Part shown: in pieces, positions 1-8,281 of the stretch | Position numbering within the stretch: position 1 is the stretch's first letter | Layout: every line of letters begins with the position of its first letter | Assembly: GCA_045590955.1 (NCBI GenBank) | Contig: JAZNSB010000066.1 | Location: 1 to 16,200, forward strand | Origin: JAZNSB01 sp045590955 | GTDB lineage: Bacteria; Pseudomonadota; Alphaproteobacteria; RF32; CAG-239 | Reading direction: 5' to 3' | DNA length: 16,200 bases | Notes under the pieces: generated by a model | The model's database searches: none | Seen by the model: the letters and a program-made list of their open reading frames with translations, nothing else | What the model was told of the DNA's origin: nothing | Translations under genes and position numbers: made by a program

Positions 1-1694
1 GGGCTGATGAATTTGTTTCAAATGCCAAGTATTTTAGTGAAGAGGTTAGAAAGCAAATAGCTGCAAAATTTGGTGAAGATGCGTTATATGAAGGCGGTTT
101 AATTGTGCGAACAACCGTAGATCCGAAATTGCAAAACATTGCAACAAAAGTTTTGAGAAAGCAACTGGAAGCTTATGATACACGCCATGGTTGGAGAGGC
201 GCTGTAACTAATATGCCGTTGAATGAAAATTATTTAGAAGAATTCAGAAAATTTCAGATGCCAAAAGGCGCAGATAAAACTTGGCAAAAAGCTATTGTGA
301 CTAAAGTTGAAAGATATAATGCATATGTAACTCTTGAAGATGAAACAGAAGGAATAATTAATCTGTCTGTGCTGGAATGGGCAAAAGAGCCTTTGAAAGA
401 ACAAAAGACAGGCCCGGCTCCGCAAAGTGTTTCTCAGGTGCTTAATTTGGGCGATGTGATTTTTGTGCAAAAAATGGATGAACAAACAATTGCCAAAAAG
501 AAATTGCCGGAGAATTCGTATTATTTGAAACAATTGCCCAAAGTTGAAGGAGCTTTGTTGGCAATGGACCCACATACCGGCAGAGTGTTGGCTTTGGTTG
601 GCGGTTATGATTTTGAAAAATCTGAATTTAACAGAGCTTTTCAGGCGGTGAGACAAACAGGGTCTTCCTTTAAGCCGTTTGTTTACTTGGCAGCTTTAGA
701 CAATGGGTATTCTCCGACAGATTTGATTTTGGATGCTCCGTTTATTTTTGATCAAGGTCCGGGATTGCCAAAGTGGAAACCGGTAAACTATTCTACCAAG
801 TTTTACGGACTTACAACATTGCGCCAAGGAGTAGAAAAATCAAGAAATTTGATGACTGTAAGACTTGCTCAGGCTTTGGGTATGAAAATTGTGGCAGAAT
901 ATGCCAAAAATTTGGGAGTTAATGATGAATTGCCGGAATTGTTATCCATGTCTTTGGGTGCAGGAGATACAAAACTTGTAAAAATGGTAAATGCTTATGC
1001 TCTGTTTGTAAACGGCGGAAAGCAAATTGCTCCGTATCTGATAGAGCGAATCCAAGACAGAAACGGAAAGACAATACTTAAACATGATAAAAGGGTTTGT
1101 CCGCAATGTAAGGCAACAGAATATACAAAACAAAACGTGCCGGAGTTGACCGATGAAAGAGAACAGTTAATTGATCCGCTGAGCGCATATCAGATGACAT
1201 CTATTTTGGAAGGTGTTGTGCAAAGAGGAACAGGTATTAGATTAAAATGGCTTAACAGACATTTAGCAGGCAAAACCGGAACAACAAACCAAAGTAAAGA
1301 TGCATGGTTTATAGGATTTTCTCCGGATCTTATCGTTGGAACATATGTGGGTTTTGATGAACCTTCTACCTTGGGTAAGAAAGAAACAGGTTCTTCTATT
1401 GCAGTGCCTATATTCTATGACTTTATGAAAGAGGCTTTGAAAGATACTCCTAATTTGCCGTTTAGAATTCCATCCGGAATTAAACTTACCAGAGTAAATT
1501 ATCATACCGGAAAACCGGCAACTCCTTTGGACGATAATGTGATTTTGGAAGCAATAAAACCTGAAATGGATTTGGAAAAACAACCGCAAAAAATTATTGG
1601 TGATGAAGAAGAGGCAACAGAACTTAGCGGAACTAAAACAATGTTTGATACAAAAACGCAAAATTCTGATTTGCAAATCGGCGGACAGTATTAA
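1..1694 (+). CDS. mrcA: Penicillin-binding protein 1A, class A PBP (5' end outside window)
   Basis: Bifunctional murein synthase acting in the periplasm from an inner-membrane anchor. It polymerises lipid II (glycosyltransferase domain) and crosslinks peptide stems (transpeptidase domain). The reading frame is open from base 3 with no stop, so the N-terminal anchor and glycosyltransferase lie upstream; the GTG at 105 is internal. Visible in order: the linker GGLIVRTTVDPKLQ typical of PBP1A, an OB-like insert (about 290-400, WQKAIVTKVERYNAYVTLED), then the transpeptidase. Its SxxK serine is at 663-665 (SSFKP), the SxN motif SRN at 840-848 and KTGT at 1272-1283. A CPQC pair (about 1099-1110) lies between SxN and KTGT; I recall a similar pair in other alphaproteobacterial PBP1A. 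All catalytic motifs are intact. The gene ends 9 bases before prfB, a neighbour pairing common in alphaproteobacteria, so the two are probably co-transcribed. Confidence 0.95.
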   Translation, partial: ADEFVSNAKYFSEEVRKQIAAKFGEDALYEGGLIVRTTVDPKLQNIATKVLRKQLEAYDTRHGWRGAVTNMPLNENYLEEFRKFQMPKGADKTWQKAIVTKVERYNAYVTLEDETEGIINLSVLEWAKEPLKEQKTGPAPQSVSQVLNLGDVIFVQKMDEQTIAKKKLPENSYYLKQLPKVEGALLAMDPHTGRVLALVGGYDFEKSEFNRAFQAVRQTGSSFKPFVYLAALDNGYSPTDLILDAPFIFDQGPGLPKWKPVNYSTKFYGLTTLRQGVEKSRNLMTVRLAQALGMKIVAEYAKNLGVNDELPELLSMSLGAGDTKLVKMVNAYALFVNGGKQIAPYLIERIQDRNGKTILKHDKRVCPQCKATEYTKQNVPELTDEREQLIDPLSAYQMTSILEGVVQRGTGIRLKWLNRHLAGKTGTTNQSKDAWFIGFSPDLIVGTYVGFDEPSTLGKKETGSSIAVPIFYDFMKEALKDTPNLPFRIPSGIKLTRVNYHTGKPATPLDDNVILEAIKPEMDLEKQPQKIIGDEEEATELSGTKTMFDTKTQNSDLQIGGQY

Positions 1695-1703
1695 GAGGAA
1701 AAA

Positions 1704-2799
1704 ATGAGAACAGAAGTTTTTGATATTGTAAGAGACATTAAGCAATCTTTGGATTTGCTGAGGAGGTCTCTTTGACTACGAAAATGCCAAAATAAAACTG
1801 GAACAATTACAAGAAGATAGTCAAAATCCACAGTTATGGGATGATGCGCAAAAAGCTCAGAAAATAATGAAAGAAAAAAATAATCTGGAGTTTAATTTGT
1901 CCAGATATGAAAGTTTGCAGTCTCAATTTGATGAAGCAGTGGAATTGGAAGAAATTGCCGAAGCAGAAAAAGACGAACAAATGTTGTTGGAGCTTAGCTC
2001 TTCGTTTGAAAGTTTAAAAAAACAGGTAAAGTATGCAGAACTTGAAGCATTGTTATCTGGGGAAGCAGATGAAAATGATGCTTTTTTGGAGGTCCATGGG
2101 GGCTCTGGCGGAACAGAAGCTCAAGATTGGGCATCTATGCTTTTGAGAATGTATGAAAGATGGGCTGAAGACCATAAATATAAAGTGGAATTTTTGGAAG
2201 AAACTCAGGGCGAAGTGGCAGGCATTAAATCTGCAACAATTAAAATTTGTGGCAGAAATGCTTACGGATGGCTTAAACATGAAACAGGTGTGCACAGGTT
2301 GGTAAGAATTTCTCCGTTTGATTCAAATGCCAGAAGACATACAAGTTTTGCTTCTGTGGGAGTGTATCCGGTTTTGGATGATAATATAGAAATTGAGATA
2401 AAAGAAAGCGATTGCAGGGTTGATACTTATAGGGCAAGCGGTGCCGGAGGACAACATGTAAACAAAACAGATTCAGCAGTAAGAATTACTCATGTTCCGA
2501 CAGGAATTGTGGTTCAGTGTCAAAATCAGCGTTCGCAATTTCAAAATAGAGAAGCTGCATGGAAAATGCTTAAAGCCAGATTATATGAGATTGAGCTTAA
2601 AAAAAGAGAAGAAAAAGCCCAAGATGTGAGGGATGCGCAAACAGATATCGGTTGGGGACACCAAATTCGTTCTTATGTGTTGCAACCTTATCAAATGGTT
2701 AAAGATTTGAGAACAAGTGTTGAAACTTCTGATTTTAAAGCGGTGCTTGATGGTGATATTGATGTTTTTTTGAGTGCGGCATTGGCAAACAAGGTATAA
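1704..2799 (+). CDS. prfB: Peptide chain release factor 2, expressed by programmed +1 frameshift
   Basis: Class I release factor recognising UGA and UAA in the ribosomal A site. The coding sequence is join(1704..1772, 1774..2799), 364 residues, against 365 in E. coli. The ATG at 1704 follows the ribosome binding site AGAGGA; 23 codons are read to CTT (1770-1772), which is followed by an in-frame TGA (1773-1775). Skipping T1773 continues the protein as DYENAKIKLEQ, matching the RF2 N-terminal helix. In full-length numbering the anticodon-like tripeptide SPF is at 203-205 and the peptidyl-hydrolysis GGQ at 248-250, close to the E. coli positions, which supports the joined model. The in-frame UGA gives autoregulation: when RF2 is scarce, termination at UGA is slow and frameshifting rises. 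The yhdP-like gene starts 3 bases after the stop. The next in-frame ATG (1867) would give a truncated protein and is not the real start. Confidence 0.96.
1761..1776 (+). promoter_or_regulatory. RF2 programmed +1 frameshift site
   Basis: Internal Shine-Dalgarno-like AGGAGG (1761-1766), a 3-base spacer TCT, slippery codon CTT (1770-1772), stop TGA (1773-1775) and following C (1776). The spacing and the CTT-TGA-C core are identical to the E. coli prfB recoding site, which has AGGGGG-TAT-CTT-TGA-C. The SD-like stretch pairs with 16S rRNA in the translating ribosome and pushes it forward one base at the slow UGA codon. Confidence 0.95.
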
Positions 2800-2802
2800 A
2801 AA

Positions 2803-5800
2803 ATGAAAAAACTTTCTGCCAGAACATATAAAATTAAAAAATTTTTTGACTATGCGGGTGTGATGTGTCTGTTTGGTTTTTTGATTTTAATTTGGCAGTT
2901 ATACAGAGCACCTCTTGAGGTAGATTTTCTAAAACCCTATATTCTAAGAGCTCTTAATCAAGATGACAGTCAGTATACAGCAACAGTTGATTCTGTGCGT
3001 ATTGAGTTGGTGCGTTCAATAAAACCAATAAGAATTATTGCAAAGGATTTTGTATATAAGAAAAACGACGGAAGCTTTTTAGTAAGAGCGCCAAAGACTT
3101 TTGTGTCTTTCAGTTTGGTGGCGTTATTAAACGGTATGATTGCTCCATCTTCTGTTACGGTTAACAATCCTAAAATATATATTTTTAATACTTATGGAGT
3201 GGAAAAAAACAAACAAAATGAAGTAAATAAAAAGAAAATTACCTATTATTTTGATAATTTTGAAAATTTTTTGGAAAGGTTTAATGCTCCGGATAAAACT
3301 TATGTGGAAAGCTATATTAATGAGTTAAAAATTGTAAATGCAGAAGTGGAACTACATGAAGTGGATTTGGGTAGAAAGTGGCTTTTTTCCAACCTTAACC
3401 ATGATTTAGAAAGAAAGTTTAAAGGAATTGTCGGGCAGTTTAACGGAAAACTTAAAGTTAATGATAAAGAAACTACAGCTTATCTTAAAATGGAATTTAG
3501 ACCGGAATTTAATAAATTGGCAATTGAAGCCGGCGTTAATAATCTGATACCATCGGAATTTGCACAAACATATAGAGATTATGGATTAGATTTTGGTTTG
3601 CAACATGTTAAATTGCCGATAAATTTACAAATATCTTCAATGATTAATTTTGCTGAAGTGTTAAATAATAAAGAAAACATTATTCAAAGCTTGGATAAGG
3701 CAATTGAAAAAATAAGTTTTCAAGTTGAAGGAAAAGATGGGTCAATAGCATTTAATGATAATGCAGATTTAAATTATAAAGTTTCTTCCGTGGCATTTAA
3801 AGGAGAACTTGAAGGTAATTTGGAAACCATAAAAATTGCCGGAGCTCAATTTGACCTGGATAATCAGCGAGCGGTGTTGAGTGCAGACATTAGCGGTGTA
3901 AGAAAATATATTTTAGAAAATGATAAGAAAGATTTGGATTTTGTAATTAAAGCAAATGTATCTGAAATGAAAATAGATGATTTGAGTAAGTATTGGCCAA
4001 AGTATTTGGGGCAAGCGGCATGGGTTTGGTGTGATGATAGCTTGAGTAACGGTAAAGTAAAAAATGCTGAGTTTCTATTTAATTTGGGATTTGATAATAA
4101 AATAAATGATGTGGTGTTTAAAAACTTAATCGGAAAAGGCGATTTGGAAGATGTGTCGGTTGATTATTTGAAAGGAATGCCGGCGGTAAATAATACAAAC
4201 GGACAGATATTTTTTGCTAAAGACAATATAAAAATAGACATTGATAATGCAAATTCTAATGATGTGGACTTAAAGGGCGGATATGTAAGATTATATGATT
4301 TGAATAAAGACAGAAATTATGCCGATATCAGTCTTGTAATAGATGGAACAATTGAAGATGCTCTTAAACTGATAAATCATCCACCTTTGGAATTTGCAGA
4401 TGAGATGGGATTAAAACCTGATACAATAAAAGGTCATGCTCTTACAGATTTGGGACTTACTTTTGAGTTGAAAAAAAATCTTACTCCAAATGAAGTGATG
4501 GTAAACGTTAAGTCAGAATTGACTGATGTTGTGTTTTTAAATGCAATTAAAGGTAAAGATGTTAGGGCAGATAATCTGTTGTTAAAGGTTAATAATGACG
4601 GGCTTGACTTGGAAGGAAAGGCTTCTTTAGATGGAGTTGATTTAGATTTATATTGGCATGAAACATTTGTGGATAAGACATATAATAGCAAATATGTGTT
4701 AAAATTTGTCTTTGATGAAAATTTAAAGAAAAAGCTTGGCTTGGAAAATCTTAAAGTTTTAAAAGAACCATATGTGCAAGGAACTCCGGTTGTTGAGGCA
4801 GAGATAGTTAAGGCAGGAAATAATATAAACATTGAGATGAATGTTGATATGTCTGAAGCAAAAATAGATTTTGCAGCCTTGGGAATTAAAAAAGATAAAT
4901 TCAAGCCGGCAAATATGAAGATATCCCTTTTGCTGAAAAATGATAAATTATATGATATTCCTTATTTTGAGTATAAACAGGAAGATTTTGAGCTAAACGG
5001 AGATGTTAAACTGGCAAAAAATCAGGAAGTAGAGCAGATAAACATAAAACAAATTAAGGGAATAAAAACTAATGCAGCGGCAAAAATTGAATTTTTGCAA
5101 AATCCGGAAATAATGACCGTAAATATATCCGGAAATGAATATAATTTGGAAAAACTATTTGAAAAAAATGAAGAAAAAATTGCCGTAAGAAAAGCTGCAA
5201 AAAAACAAGGACTGTTTATAAAAGAAAAAGATAATGATGATTGGGAAGAGAAAGTTAAAAATTCTAAAATCAATATAGCTGTTAATAAACTTTGGACAGC
5301 TAAAGATGCCGTAATAAATAATTTTGCCGGCGTGGTAGAGTTGGAGCAATCAAAAGGCATAAAAGAAATGCATATGGTTGGTAACTTTATTGGTAAGGGA
5401 CATAAGTTTTTAAAATTTGATTATATCCCAAGAAATGAAGAACATTTACTTTCTGTGGAAAGTAATGATGCAGGGGCAACTTTGAAATTTTTGCGAATAT
5501 ATGATAATATGCGAAGCGGCATGCTTAGAATTGAAGCAAAAAGAGATAAAAACAAAGAGATGGTTGGGCACGCTTTAATAAGAGAGGCTAATTTGTATAA
5601 TACACCGGTTTTGGCAAAGGTGTTGAGTTTGGCTTCGTTGACAAGTTTGGTAAATCTTTTGACCGGAGACGGAATTGTATTTACGCATATTGATGTGCCG
5701 TTTGAATATAAAAATAAAGTGCTTTATGTAAATGAAGCAAAGGCAAATGCTGCTTCAATCGGAATTAATGCTACAGGCTTTTATGACAGAGGTTATGAAC

Positions 5801-6027
5801 ATTATGATATAAAAGGTGTGATGGTGCCTCTGACAGGATTAAATAATCTTATTAAAAACATTCCTTTGGTTGGCAATTTATTGGCAGGAAAAGATGGAAC
5901 TGTTTTTGCCGCAAATTATACAATAAAAGGAGATGCAGATGAGCCGGAAATAGATATTAATCCGCTGTCTTTGCTTAGTCCGTCTTCTTTGAAAGATCTG
6001 ATGGCAAAGGTTTTTGGAAATAATTAA
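2803..6027 (+). CDS. YhdP-like AsmA-superfamily envelope protein
   Basis: Large protein of 1074 residues with one N-terminal membrane anchor (about 12-34) and a long periplasmic part rich in short beta strands. This is the architecture of the AsmA/TamB/YhdP repeating-beta-groove family, whose E. coli members help move phospholipids from inner to outer membrane. The C-terminal 200 residues carry the YhdP-type pattern: a long amphipathic region near GDGIVFTHIDVPFEY, then GVMVPLTGLNNLIKNIPLVG, then NLLAGKDGTVFAANYTIKG, ending with NPLSLLSPSSLKDLM, comparable to the NPLSxLxPG ending of proteobacterial YhdP/DUF3971 proteins. It starts 3 bases after prfB, so translation is probably coupled. The position next to a murein synthase gene fits an envelope role. 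Phospholipid transport is inferred from the family; nothing in the sequence fixes the substrate. The middle of the protein is poorly conserved and lysine/asparagine rich. Confidence 0.85.
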   Translation: MKKLSARTYKIKKFFDYAGVMCLFGFLILIWQLYRAPLEVDFLKPYILRALNQDDSQYTATVDSVRIELVRSIKPIRIIAKDFVYKKNDGSFLVRAPKTFVSFSLVALLNGMIAPSSVTVNNPKIYIFNTYGVEKNKQNEVNKKKITYYFDNFENFLERFNAPDKTYVESYINELKIVNAEVELHEVDLGRKWLFSNLNHDLERKFKGIVGQFNGKLKVNDKETTAYLKMEFRPEFNKLAIEAGVNNLIPSEFAQTYRDYGLDFGLQHVKLPINLQISSMINFAEVLNNKENIIQSLDKAIEKISFQVEGKDGSIAFNDNADLNYKVSSVAFKGELEGNLETIKIAGAQFDLDNQRAVLSADISGVRKYILENDKKDLDFVIKANVSEMKIDDLSKYWPKYLGQAAWVWCDDSLSNGKVKNAEFLFNLGFDNKINDVVFKNLIGKGDLEDVSVDYLKGMPAVNNTNGQIFFAKDNIKIDIDNANSNDVDLKGGYVRLYDLNKDRNYADISLVIDGTIEDALKLINHPPLEFADEMGLKPDTIKGHALTDLGLTFELKKNLTPNEVMVNVKSELTDVVFLNAIKGKDVRADNLLLKVNNDGLDLEGKASLDGVDLDLYWHETFVDKTYNSKYVLKFVFDENLKKKLGLENLKVLKEPYVQGTPVVEAEIVKAGNNINIEMNVDMSEAKIDFAALGIKKDKFKPANMKISLLLKNDKLYDIPYFEYKQEDFELNGDVKLAKNQEVEQINIKQIKGIKTNAAAKIEFLQNPEIMTVNISGNEYNLEKLFEKNEEKIAVRKAAKKQGLFIKEKDNDDWEEKVKNSKINIAVNKLWTAKDAVINNFAGVVELEQSKGIKEMHMVGNFIGKGHKFLKFDYIPRNEEHLLSVESNDAGATLKFLRIYDNMRSGMLRIEAKRDKNKEMVGHALIREANLYNTPVLAKVLSLASLTSLVNLLTGDGIVFTHIDVPFEYKNKVLYVNEAKANAASIGINATGFYDRGYEHYDIKGVMVPLTGLNNLIKNIPLVGNLLAGKDGTVFAANYTIKGDADEPEIDINPLSLLSPSSLKDLMAKVFGNN

Positions 6028-6093
6028 TTTTATTTGTTGATTAAACAAAAAAAGTGTCCAGAAGTTTAAAATATCATATATATTTAACTTGTT

Positions 6094-6783
6094 ATGAGTG
6101 TAATGATTGATCATTTTTTGCAAGTAATCAAATGGCCGGTGGCAGTACTGGCTGTGTTGTTATTGCCGGCATTTGTGCAGGCATTTGACTATTTTCATCT
6201 GGTGAATATAAAGTTTTTGGTCTTTATGGCAGGAATTTTTTTGTTTTTGGTGTTTATTCGCACAATGGCAGATAAAGAACTGCGTGTATCTACAGAAATT
6301 TTGGCACATGAGTTCGTGCATGCAATTTTTGCTTTACTGACATTTCATAGAGTAAGTAAGGTCAATGTAAAAGATGATAATTCCGGCGGGTCAATGACAT
6401 TTAAAGGAGAGGGAAATTGGCTTATTGTGATAGCTCCTTATTTTTTCCCGTTGTTGCCGATGTTTTATATGATTGTGGCTTCTTTATATGCAGCATATTT
6501 TCCATTGAATAAGACATTGGTGATAACAATGCATTTGCTTTTGGGGTTTTTTACCGGCTATCATTTAGATATGGTGGTGTCACAAATTCATGAAAAACAA
6601 ACAGATTTGCCTAAAGTTACATATAAGTTTTGTGTAATGTTTTTGCCGGCAGCAAATTTATGGGCTGTTGAAATGATAATGGCCTTTAACTCAAAGGGCT
6701 GGGAAGGAGTAAAGTTATTCCATCAGCTTATATATAAGCTCTGCCAGAGAAATTTAGCCTATGTGATAAATTTGTTATTTTAA
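6094..6783 (+). CDS. M50-like integral membrane protein with HExxH motif
   Basis: Predicted inner-membrane protein of 229 residues with about five or six hydrophobic segments (roughly 13-31, 38-56, 66-84, 108-136, 143-157 and 178-198). HEFVH at 72-76 lies at the start of a hydrophobic segment, the usual placing of the zinc-binding HExxH of intramembrane M50 metallopeptidases. The segment IAPYFFPLLP (113-122) and the later HLD (157-159) and QTDL (169-172) resemble parts of M50-type families in which a downstream Asp is the third zinc ligand; D159 or D171 is the candidate. No PDZ domain is present, and the canonical LDGG of site-2 proteases is missing. The substrate is unknown. The start at 6094 has no convincing Shine-Dalgarno sequence, and ATG 6103 is an alternative. 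An AT-rich -10-like TATATT lies at 6079-6084. The stop codon shares the TTAA at 6780-6783 with the stop of the opposing gene. Confidence 0.75.
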   Translation: MSVMIDHFLQVIKWPVAVLAVLLLPAFVQAFDYFHLVNIKFLVFMAGIFLFLVFIRTMADKELRVSTEILAHEFVHAIFALLTFHRVSKVNVKDDNSGGSMTFKGEGNWLIVIAPYFFPLLPMFYMIVASLYAAYFPLNKTLVITMHLLLGFFTGYHLDMVVSQIHEKQTDLPKVTYKFCVMFLPAANLWAVEMIMAFNSKGWEGVKLFHQLIYKLCQRNLAYVINLLF

Positions 6784-7601
6784 ATAGAATCGTATTTGTT
6801 TTGTTGGTCTTGAGGATTAAACTTTATATAGCGATATTCTATGGCTATATATGAATTGCCGTCTCCATCAACATTTGCTTCTAATGCGGCTGTTGTATCG
6901 GAATCTCTGAAAACCGCATATAAAACAGCTGTTCCTTTTTGAAGCTGTGATAAAAATTTCGGATTCCACATAGAGTTGTCTGCAATGTTTTCTTCTTGTT
7001 CAGAAGAAGTTTCTTCCTGAAAGGTTTCTGTGGGAATAAAGGTTTGTTGTGCATTGCCATATTTTTTATCTAAAAGATTATAATACATTTCATATTGTTC
7101 TTTTAATTTTGATGCATTTGGCGTTTCATCTGTTAAAAATATTCCTTTGGCATATATACGAAACAGATTATTGTTGTGGTCAAAATTTAATATAATTTGC
7201 TGAAAATCTGAGTTTGGTTTAGGCAGATTTCTGGCAAGGAATGAGTGCGCATAATCAGGAATTTGTGTGGGAGAAAGAAAAACTCCAAGAGATTTTATAA
7301 AAGATGGGTCTTTTTGCCAGTAAAGACCAAAGGGGGCGGAAATCATTTGTGCTTGAGGTTTGATATGTTTTTTTTCTTTTATTTTTGTTTCAATGCGTTG
7401 TTTTTGTAAAGCGTCTCTGTCTATTTTTAAAGGACGAATTTCTTTGTTGAACAGTTGTTTGGTTTCTCTGGAAAGTTGTTCTTGTTTGGCTTTTTGTTTA
7501 ATTTCTTCAGAAAAAAGCAAATCTTCGGTTATAATTTCTTGTCCAATACTTGGTGTGGCAGAAATTAAAGATATAAAAAATATGAAAAATAAACCAAACA
7601 T
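6780..7601 (-). CDS. Secreted protein of unknown function
   Basis: I do not recognise a named family. The predicted 273-residue protein begins with a hydrophobic export signal (residues 2-14, FGLFFIFFISLIS). A charged, probably helical stretch follows (about 28-80, rich in K, E and Q). From about 88 to 260 there is a globular domain containing APFGLYWQKDPS, then a strand-rich region, then LLDKKYG (176-182) and EYRYIKF (255-261). Such FGLxW...KKYG patterns occur in small periplasmic proteins of unknown role. I placed the start at ATG 7601..7599 because GGGGG (7606-7610) sits 4 bases upstream as a Shine-Dalgarno and the signal sequence then begins at once. The frame stays open upstream to 7814, but that would run through the tetR gene and the promoter region. 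It is transcribed divergently from tetR and converges on the HExxH gene at 6094-6783. Confidence 0.72.
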   Translation of the reverse strand: MFGLFFIFFISLISATPSIGQEIITEDLLFSEEIKQKAKQEQLSRETKQLFNKEIRPLKIDRDALQKQRIETKIKEKKHIKPQAQMISAPFGLYWQKDPSFIKSLGVFLSPTQIPDYAHSFLARNLPKPNSDFQQIILNFDHNNNLFRIYAKGIFLTDETPNASKLKEQYEMYYNLLDKKYGNAQQTFIPTETFQEETSSEQEENIADNSMWNPKFLSQLQKGTAVLYAVFRDSDTTAALEANVDGDGNSYIAIEYRYIKFNPQDQQNKYDSI

Positions 7602-7625
7602 TTTTCCCCCGATAAAAAAAACAAA

Positions 7626-7654
7626 TTGAACACTGTTCATAAGTATTATATATT
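7626..7654 (+). promoter_or_regulatory. Candidate promoter of the tetR gene
   Basis: TTGAAC (7626-7631) and TATATT (7649-7654), separated by 17 bases, match a sigma70-type -35/-10 pair at 4 of 6 and 5 of 6 positions. The predicted transcription start, near 7661, falls inside the 17-bp palindrome at 7654-7670. On the other strand TATAAT (7650..7645) is a perfect -10 for the divergent secreted-protein gene, although its -35 is poor. In such AT-rich DNA chance matches are common. Confidence 0.4.
7627..7639. promoter_or_regulatory. Second palindrome, overlapping the candidate tetR -35
   Basis: TGAACACTGTTCA has 5-bp perfect arms (TGAAC/GTTCA) and a 3-bp centre. It contains the proposed -35 box of tetR and is less AT-biased than its surroundings, which makes it at least as good an operator candidate as the 7654-7670 repeat. 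No binding protein can be assigned from sequence alone. Confidence 0.35.
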
Positions 7655-7670
7655 TATTACCAGATAATAA
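7654..7670. promoter_or_regulatory. Candidate TetR operator palindrome
   Basis: TTATTACCAGATAATAA is an inverted repeat with 6-bp arms around a 5-bp spacer. It overlaps the predicted start of tetR transcription and lies just upstream of the minus-strand -10 (7645-7650), so one bound repressor could cover both divergent promoters. TetR-family regulators usually bind palindromes of this size next to their own gene. AT-only arms weaken the case. Confidence 0.35.
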
Positions 7671-7690
7671 TATAACAAGATGATTAAAAA

Positions 7691-8281
7691 ATGTTAAAAG
7701 ACAATGTATATGAAAAATTAATTGAAGCAGGAAAATCTTTGGTGCAAACCAAAGGAGCAGACTATTTAACAGCAAGAAAGCTTTCTGCAGCAACAGGTTT
7801 TTCTGTGGGAACAATTTATAATCAATTTGAAAATATGGATGCTTTTTTGCTGGAGCTTAATATCAATACTTTAAAAGAGCTAAAGCAACAGTTGCAAAAT
7901 GTTGTAATTGGTACTGATCCTTATGTGAATTTGAACTTATATGTTGATGCGTTTGTAAATTTTGTGCTTAAAAACAAAGGATTGTGGTTTGTTTTGTATA
8001 ATTTCCACGTTACCACAAATTCCAAAAAACTTACAAAAAAATATCTGCGTCAGATGATGGAAGTGGTTAATTTTTGGAAAACAAGTTTTAACAAGGCTTA
8101 TGAAAAAATGCCTCAGAAAGAAAAAAAACTGTCTTTGCAGGTGTTATGGCTGTCAATTTTTTCTCTGAGCTCTTATTTAACAACACAAACGTTAGATAAC
8201 ATGAGTGGAGTGAGCAAATATAATATATGCAAACTTTTGTTTAATGTTTATTTGGCTGGGCTAAAGGTATTAAATAAATGA
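7691..8281 (+). CDS. TetR/AcrR-family transcriptional regulator
   Basis: The 196-residue length is normal for the family. The N-terminal DNA-binding domain is recognisable: helix 1 (about 3-20, YEKLIEAGKSLVQTKG), then the helix-turn-helix at about 27-46 (LTARKLSAATGFSVGTIYNQF) and the helix after it (ENMDAFLLELN). The TIYNQF segment corresponds to the TLYxHF/GTIYxxF recognition element of TetR proteins. The C-terminal half is helical and hydrophobic, as expected for ligand binding and dimerisation, and does not reveal a ligand. The stop overlaps the start of the downstream HExxH protein gene (ATGA, 8278-8281), so the two are translated together. A secreted-protein gene is divergent. The probable role is local control of these neighbours, inferred from position. 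There is no strong Shine-Dalgarno upstream of ATG 7691. Confidence 0.88.
   Translation: MLKDNVYEKLIEAGKSLVQTKGADYLTARKLSAATGFSVGTIYNQFENMDAFLLELNINTLKELKQQLQNVVIGTDPYVNLNLYVDAFVNFVLKNKGLWFVLYNFHVTTNSKKLTKKYLRQMMEVVNFWKTSFNKAYEKMPQKEKKLSLQVLWLSIFSLSSYLTTQTLDNMSGVSKYNICKLLFNVYLAGLKVLNK

Noticed and set aside
234..656. Long minus-strand ORFs opposite real genes (also 1263-1745, 4434-4904, 5022-5360, 12876-13121 and others)
   Set aside because: They lie antisense to well-supported coding regions, and their translations are rich in F, I, C and S as expected from reading AT-rich genes backwards. No domain is recognisable.
1087..1122. CPQC motif in PBP1A as a possible metal or redox site
   Set aside because: As far as I recall, a similar cysteine pair occurs at this place in other alphaproteobacterial PBP1A proteins, so it is a family feature and not an oddity.
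1867..2799. prfB as a 310-residue ORF starting at ATG 1867
   Set aside because: The region 1704-1772 plus the +1 frame from 1774 restores the missing N-terminal helix and the recoding site is canonical, so 1867 is an internal methionine.
6033..6049. TTTGTT/AACAAA inverted repeat followed by an A-run after the yhdP-like gene
   Set aside because: The six-pair, almost all-AT stem is too weak, and the tract after it is A on the plus strand, so it does not look like a terminator for this direction.
7602..7814. N-terminal extension of the secreted protein up to 7814
   Set aside because: It would cross the divergent promoter region and the tetR start, and place the signal-like segment and the GGGGG Shine-Dalgarno inside the protein.
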